This document shows, piece by piece, positions 36,732-38,684 of a DNA stretch of 38,684 nt (positions within the stretch are counted from its first letter, which is position 1; every line of letters begins with the position of its first letter). The translations under genes were made by a program, and so were the position numbers. This stretch comes from a gamma proteobacterium SCGC AB-629-P17 (lineage in GTDB: Bacteria; Pseudomonadota; Gammaproteobacteria; PS1; Pseudothioglobaceae). The notes beneath the pieces were generated by a model that saw nothing but the letters and a program-made list of their open reading frames with translations, had not been told where the DNA came from and ran no database searches. Where the stretch lies: contig KB889780.1 of NCBI GenBank assembly GCA_000372785.1, positions 1 to 38,684 of the forward strand. The letters are read 5' to 3'.

Positions 36732-37412
36732 ATGGCCAGAACCGATAATATTACCAGTCTATTCGGAAAGTCTCCTATAGCTCCGCTTCAAAAGCACATG
36801 AAACAAGCACATTCATGCCTTAAAGATTTTAATGCTTTTGCCAAAGCAGCAAATGCTCAAGATTGGGACAAAGCAGACACTATCCGAATTTCAATTAATA
36901 AGAAAGAGGAAAAAGCAGACAAACTAAAAAAGAAGCTTCGCATGAATTTGCCTAGCACTTTTATGATGCCTTTTTCTCGCCGAGATTTACTAGACGTTCT
37001 TCTAATTCAAGATTCTATAGCTAATATTACAAAGGACCTTGCTGGTTTAATGATGACTCGTCATATGGTTTTCCCCCAAGAGATTGCAGACGACTTTATA
37101 AAGTTGGCTGGGGATTGCATTAAAACCTCAGGCGCTGCCGTAGCTGCAATCAATGAATTGGATGCATTATTAGAAACTGCATTTGGCAGTCGTGAACGTA
37201 AAGTAGTCGATAAAATGATTAAAGAAGTCAATAGACTTGAGCATGAGACTGACGACTCTCAAAATGATATTCGTAAAAAGCTATTCGCCCTTGAGTCTAG
37301 CTTGCCCCCTGTTGATGTGATGTTTTACTATCGAGCCATCGAATGGCTAGGTGAAACAGCTGATGCGGCCCAAAAGGTTGGTTCGCGTTTCGAAGTCATG
37401 TTAACTAAATAG
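36732..37412 (+). CDS. DUF47 / PhoU-like phosphate transport accessory protein
   Basis: The 226-residue protein belongs to the TIGR00153/DUF47 family of PhoU-like helical proteins found beside PiT permeases, thought to modulate phosphate transport. It opens with LFGKSPIAPLQKHMKQAHSC, is strongly helical and charged (for example KKEEKADKLKKKLR), and contains the PFSRRDLLDVLLIQDSI block that marks the family. The repeated helical ERKVVDKMIKEVNRLEHETDD segment resembles the PhoU metal-binding region. It is 16 bases upstream of the PiT gene on the same strand, so the pair is one operon. No Shine-Dalgarno is evident. Confidence 0.92.
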   Translation: MARTDNITSLFGKSPIAPLQKHMKQAHSCLKDFNAFAKAANAQDWDKADTIRISINKKEEKADKLKKKLRMNLPSTFMMPFSRRDLLDVLLIQDSIANITKDLAGLMMTRHMVFPQEIADDFIKLAGDCIKTSGAAVAAINELDALLETAFGSRERKVVDKMIKEVNRLEHETDDSQNDIRKKLFALESSLPPVDVMFYYRAIEWLGETADAAQKVGSRFEVMLTK

Positions 37413-37428
37413 TTAGGGGAAAAATACA

Positions 37429-38684
37429 ATGGAAATCATTATACAAAATAGCGATATTCTTATAATGCTTGGCATTGGTTTTGGATTATTTATGGCCTGG
37501 GGCATTGGTGCAAATGATGTTGCAAATGCTATGGGAACCTCCGTAGGATCAGGAGCTATCACCTTTAGACAGGCAATTATTATTGCAGTTATTTTTGAAT
37601 TTGCTGGAGCTGTGCTTGCTGGAGGTGAGGTTACTGCAACAGTTCGTAAAGGCATTCTTGATGCAGGCGCGTTTATTGACAGTCCACATCTTCTTGTATA
37701 TGGAATGTTGGCTGCACTGTTGGCAGCCGCTAGCTGGTTATTCATAGCCTCTTCATTTGGTTGGCCAGTCTCAACAACGCACTCCATTGTTGGTGCGATT
37801 GTAGGATTTGGTGCAGTAGGAGTTGGGGTGGATGCAGTATCTTGGGGGAAGGTTTATACGATTATAGCAAGCTGGGTAGTTTCACCATTATTGGCAGGTA
37901 CTCTTGCTATTCTAATATTTAAAAGTTTACAAAATTTAGTTATTGATACAGACGAACCATTTAATAATGCTAAAAAATATTTACCTTTTTATGTATTTAT
38001 AGTAGGTTTTGTTATTGCTTTGGTTACAATGATGAAAGGTCTGAAGCACGTTGAGTCTCTCAAACATCTTGGAAAAGATATGCCAACCAGTATGTTGATT
38101 GCTGTTTTAGTTGGCATTGTTGCTTCAGTAATTGCTGTATTTATTATAAGACGCATAAAGGAAATTCCAGAAGATGATGAGGAATTTTCATATGCTAGTA
38201 TGGAGAAATTGTTTGGCGCCTTGATGGTTATAACTGCTTGTTCGATGGCTTTTGCTCATGGCTCTAATGATGTTGCTAATGCAATCGGACCTTTAGCTGC
38301 AGTCTATAGTATTGTTGAATCTGGGGGAGAAATTGTATCCAAAAGTGCCCTGCCATCTTGGATATTGCTAGTTGGTGGTGGTGGTATTGTGTTTGGACTT
38401 GCTACATTTGGTTTTAGAGTAATGAAAACTATAGGCAAGGGCATCACTGAATTAACTCCAAGTCGAGGTTTTTCTGCAGAATTAGCTGCAGCTACAACAG
38501 TAGTACTTGCATCGTATACAGGTTTGCCAGTTTCTACCACCCAAGTTTTGGTAGGTGCAGTTTTAGGTGTAGGTATTGCTAGAGGTTTGGCTTCTCTTAA
38601 TATGCGCGTCATTAATAGAATCTTCCTTTCTTGGATTATTACATTACCTGCTGGTGCTTTAATGTCAATCTTATTTTTCTTCGC
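37429..38684 (+). CDS. pit: PiT-family inorganic phosphate permease, 3' end cut by the window
   Basis: The frame starting at ATG 37429 stays open to the end of the window (418 codons plus 2 bases), so the stop lies beyond it. AGGGGA (37415-37420) lies 8 bases before the start. The protein is an inner-membrane phosphate transporter with about 10 hydrophobic segments. It carries the two PiT signature repeats: GIGANDVANAMGTSVGSGAI near the N-terminus (about 25-44) and FAHGSNDVANAIGP in the second half (about 280). Each repeat is paired with a PVSTTHS or PVSTTQV motif. A central hydrophilic loop (KEIPEDDEEFSYASMEKLF) separates the halves. It is paired with the DUF47 gene upstream. Sodium versus proton coupling cannot be told from the sequence. 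Confidence 0.95.
   Translation, partial: MEIIIQNSDILIMLGIGFGLFMAWGIGANDVANAMGTSVGSGAITFRQAIIIAVIFEFAGAVLAGGEVTATVRKGILDAGAFIDSPHLLVYGMLAALLAAASWLFIASSFGWPVSTTHSIVGAIVGFGAVGVGVDAVSWGKVYTIIASWVVSPLLAGTLAILIFKSLQNLVIDTDEPFNNAKKYLPFYVFIVGFVIALVTMMKGLKHVESLKHLGKDMPTSMLIAVLVGIVASVIAVFIIRRIKEIPEDDEEFSYASMEKLFGALMVITACSMAFAHGSNDVANAIGPLAAVYSIVESGGEIVSKSALPSWILLVGGGGIVFGLATFGFRVMKTIGKGITELTPSRGFSAELAAATTVVLASYTGLPVSTTQVLVGAVLGVGIARGLASLNMRVINRIFLSWIITLPAGALMSILFFF

Overview
This AT-rich chromosomal window carries 23 protein-coding genes (22 apparently intact or cut only by a window edge, one frameshifted). There are no RNA genes, insertion sequences, phage genes or CRISPR arrays that I can see. The protein sequences read as gammaproteobacterial: tkt, gap, pgk, rsmG, mnmG, polA, glmU and dapD all resemble E. 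coli-type homologues. The AT-rich compact layout, the class I aldolase in a Calvin/gluconeogenesis-type cluster, and the formate/one-carbon genes would fit a marine SUP05/Thioglobus-like gammaproteobacterium. That placement is inference; no sulfur-oxidation or RuBisCO gene lies in the window.

Layout. (1) 1-6156, + strand: end of fhs (formate-tetrahydrofolate ligase), fdhD, then a two-subunit soluble NAD-dependent formate dehydrogenase (fdsB with a fused ferredoxin-like head, and fdsA). Together they could turn formyl-THF-derived formate into CO2 and NADH. (2) 6191-9395, - strand: ppsR and ppsA, making PEP from pyruvate under regulatory control. (3) 9396-9695: a divergent 300-base control region with two palindromes. 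(4) 9696-16434, + strand: tkt-gap-pgk-pyk-fba, a tight carbon cluster ended by a strong terminator. (5) 16545-21570, + strand: mnmG-rsmG-tatD-rluC-ubiA, with several 4-base overlaps. (6) 21653-22410: two 399-base-spaced copies of a cassette, each holding a promoter, a 5' leader hairpin, a 73-residue hydrophobic two-helix protein and a terminator. I do not recognise this family; it is the best candidate for something undescribed. (7) 22439-24029, - strand: dapD and znuC. (8) 24144-33105, + strand: polA, argS, an AddA/RecB-like helicase-nuclease, and a cystathionine beta-lyase-like gene. (9) 33107-36557, - strand: a TauD-family dioxygenase, an MFS transporter broken by a single-base frameshift, and glmU. 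(10) 36732-38684, + strand: a DUF47/PhoU-like protein and a PiT phosphate permease running off the edge.

Most genes sit in dense co-directional runs. Several start codons had to be moved from the longest reading frame: fdsB, tkt, mnmG, rluC and metC. Many starts have no visible Shine-Dalgarno sequence, while gap, pgk, the small-protein pair and the PiT gene have clear ones.
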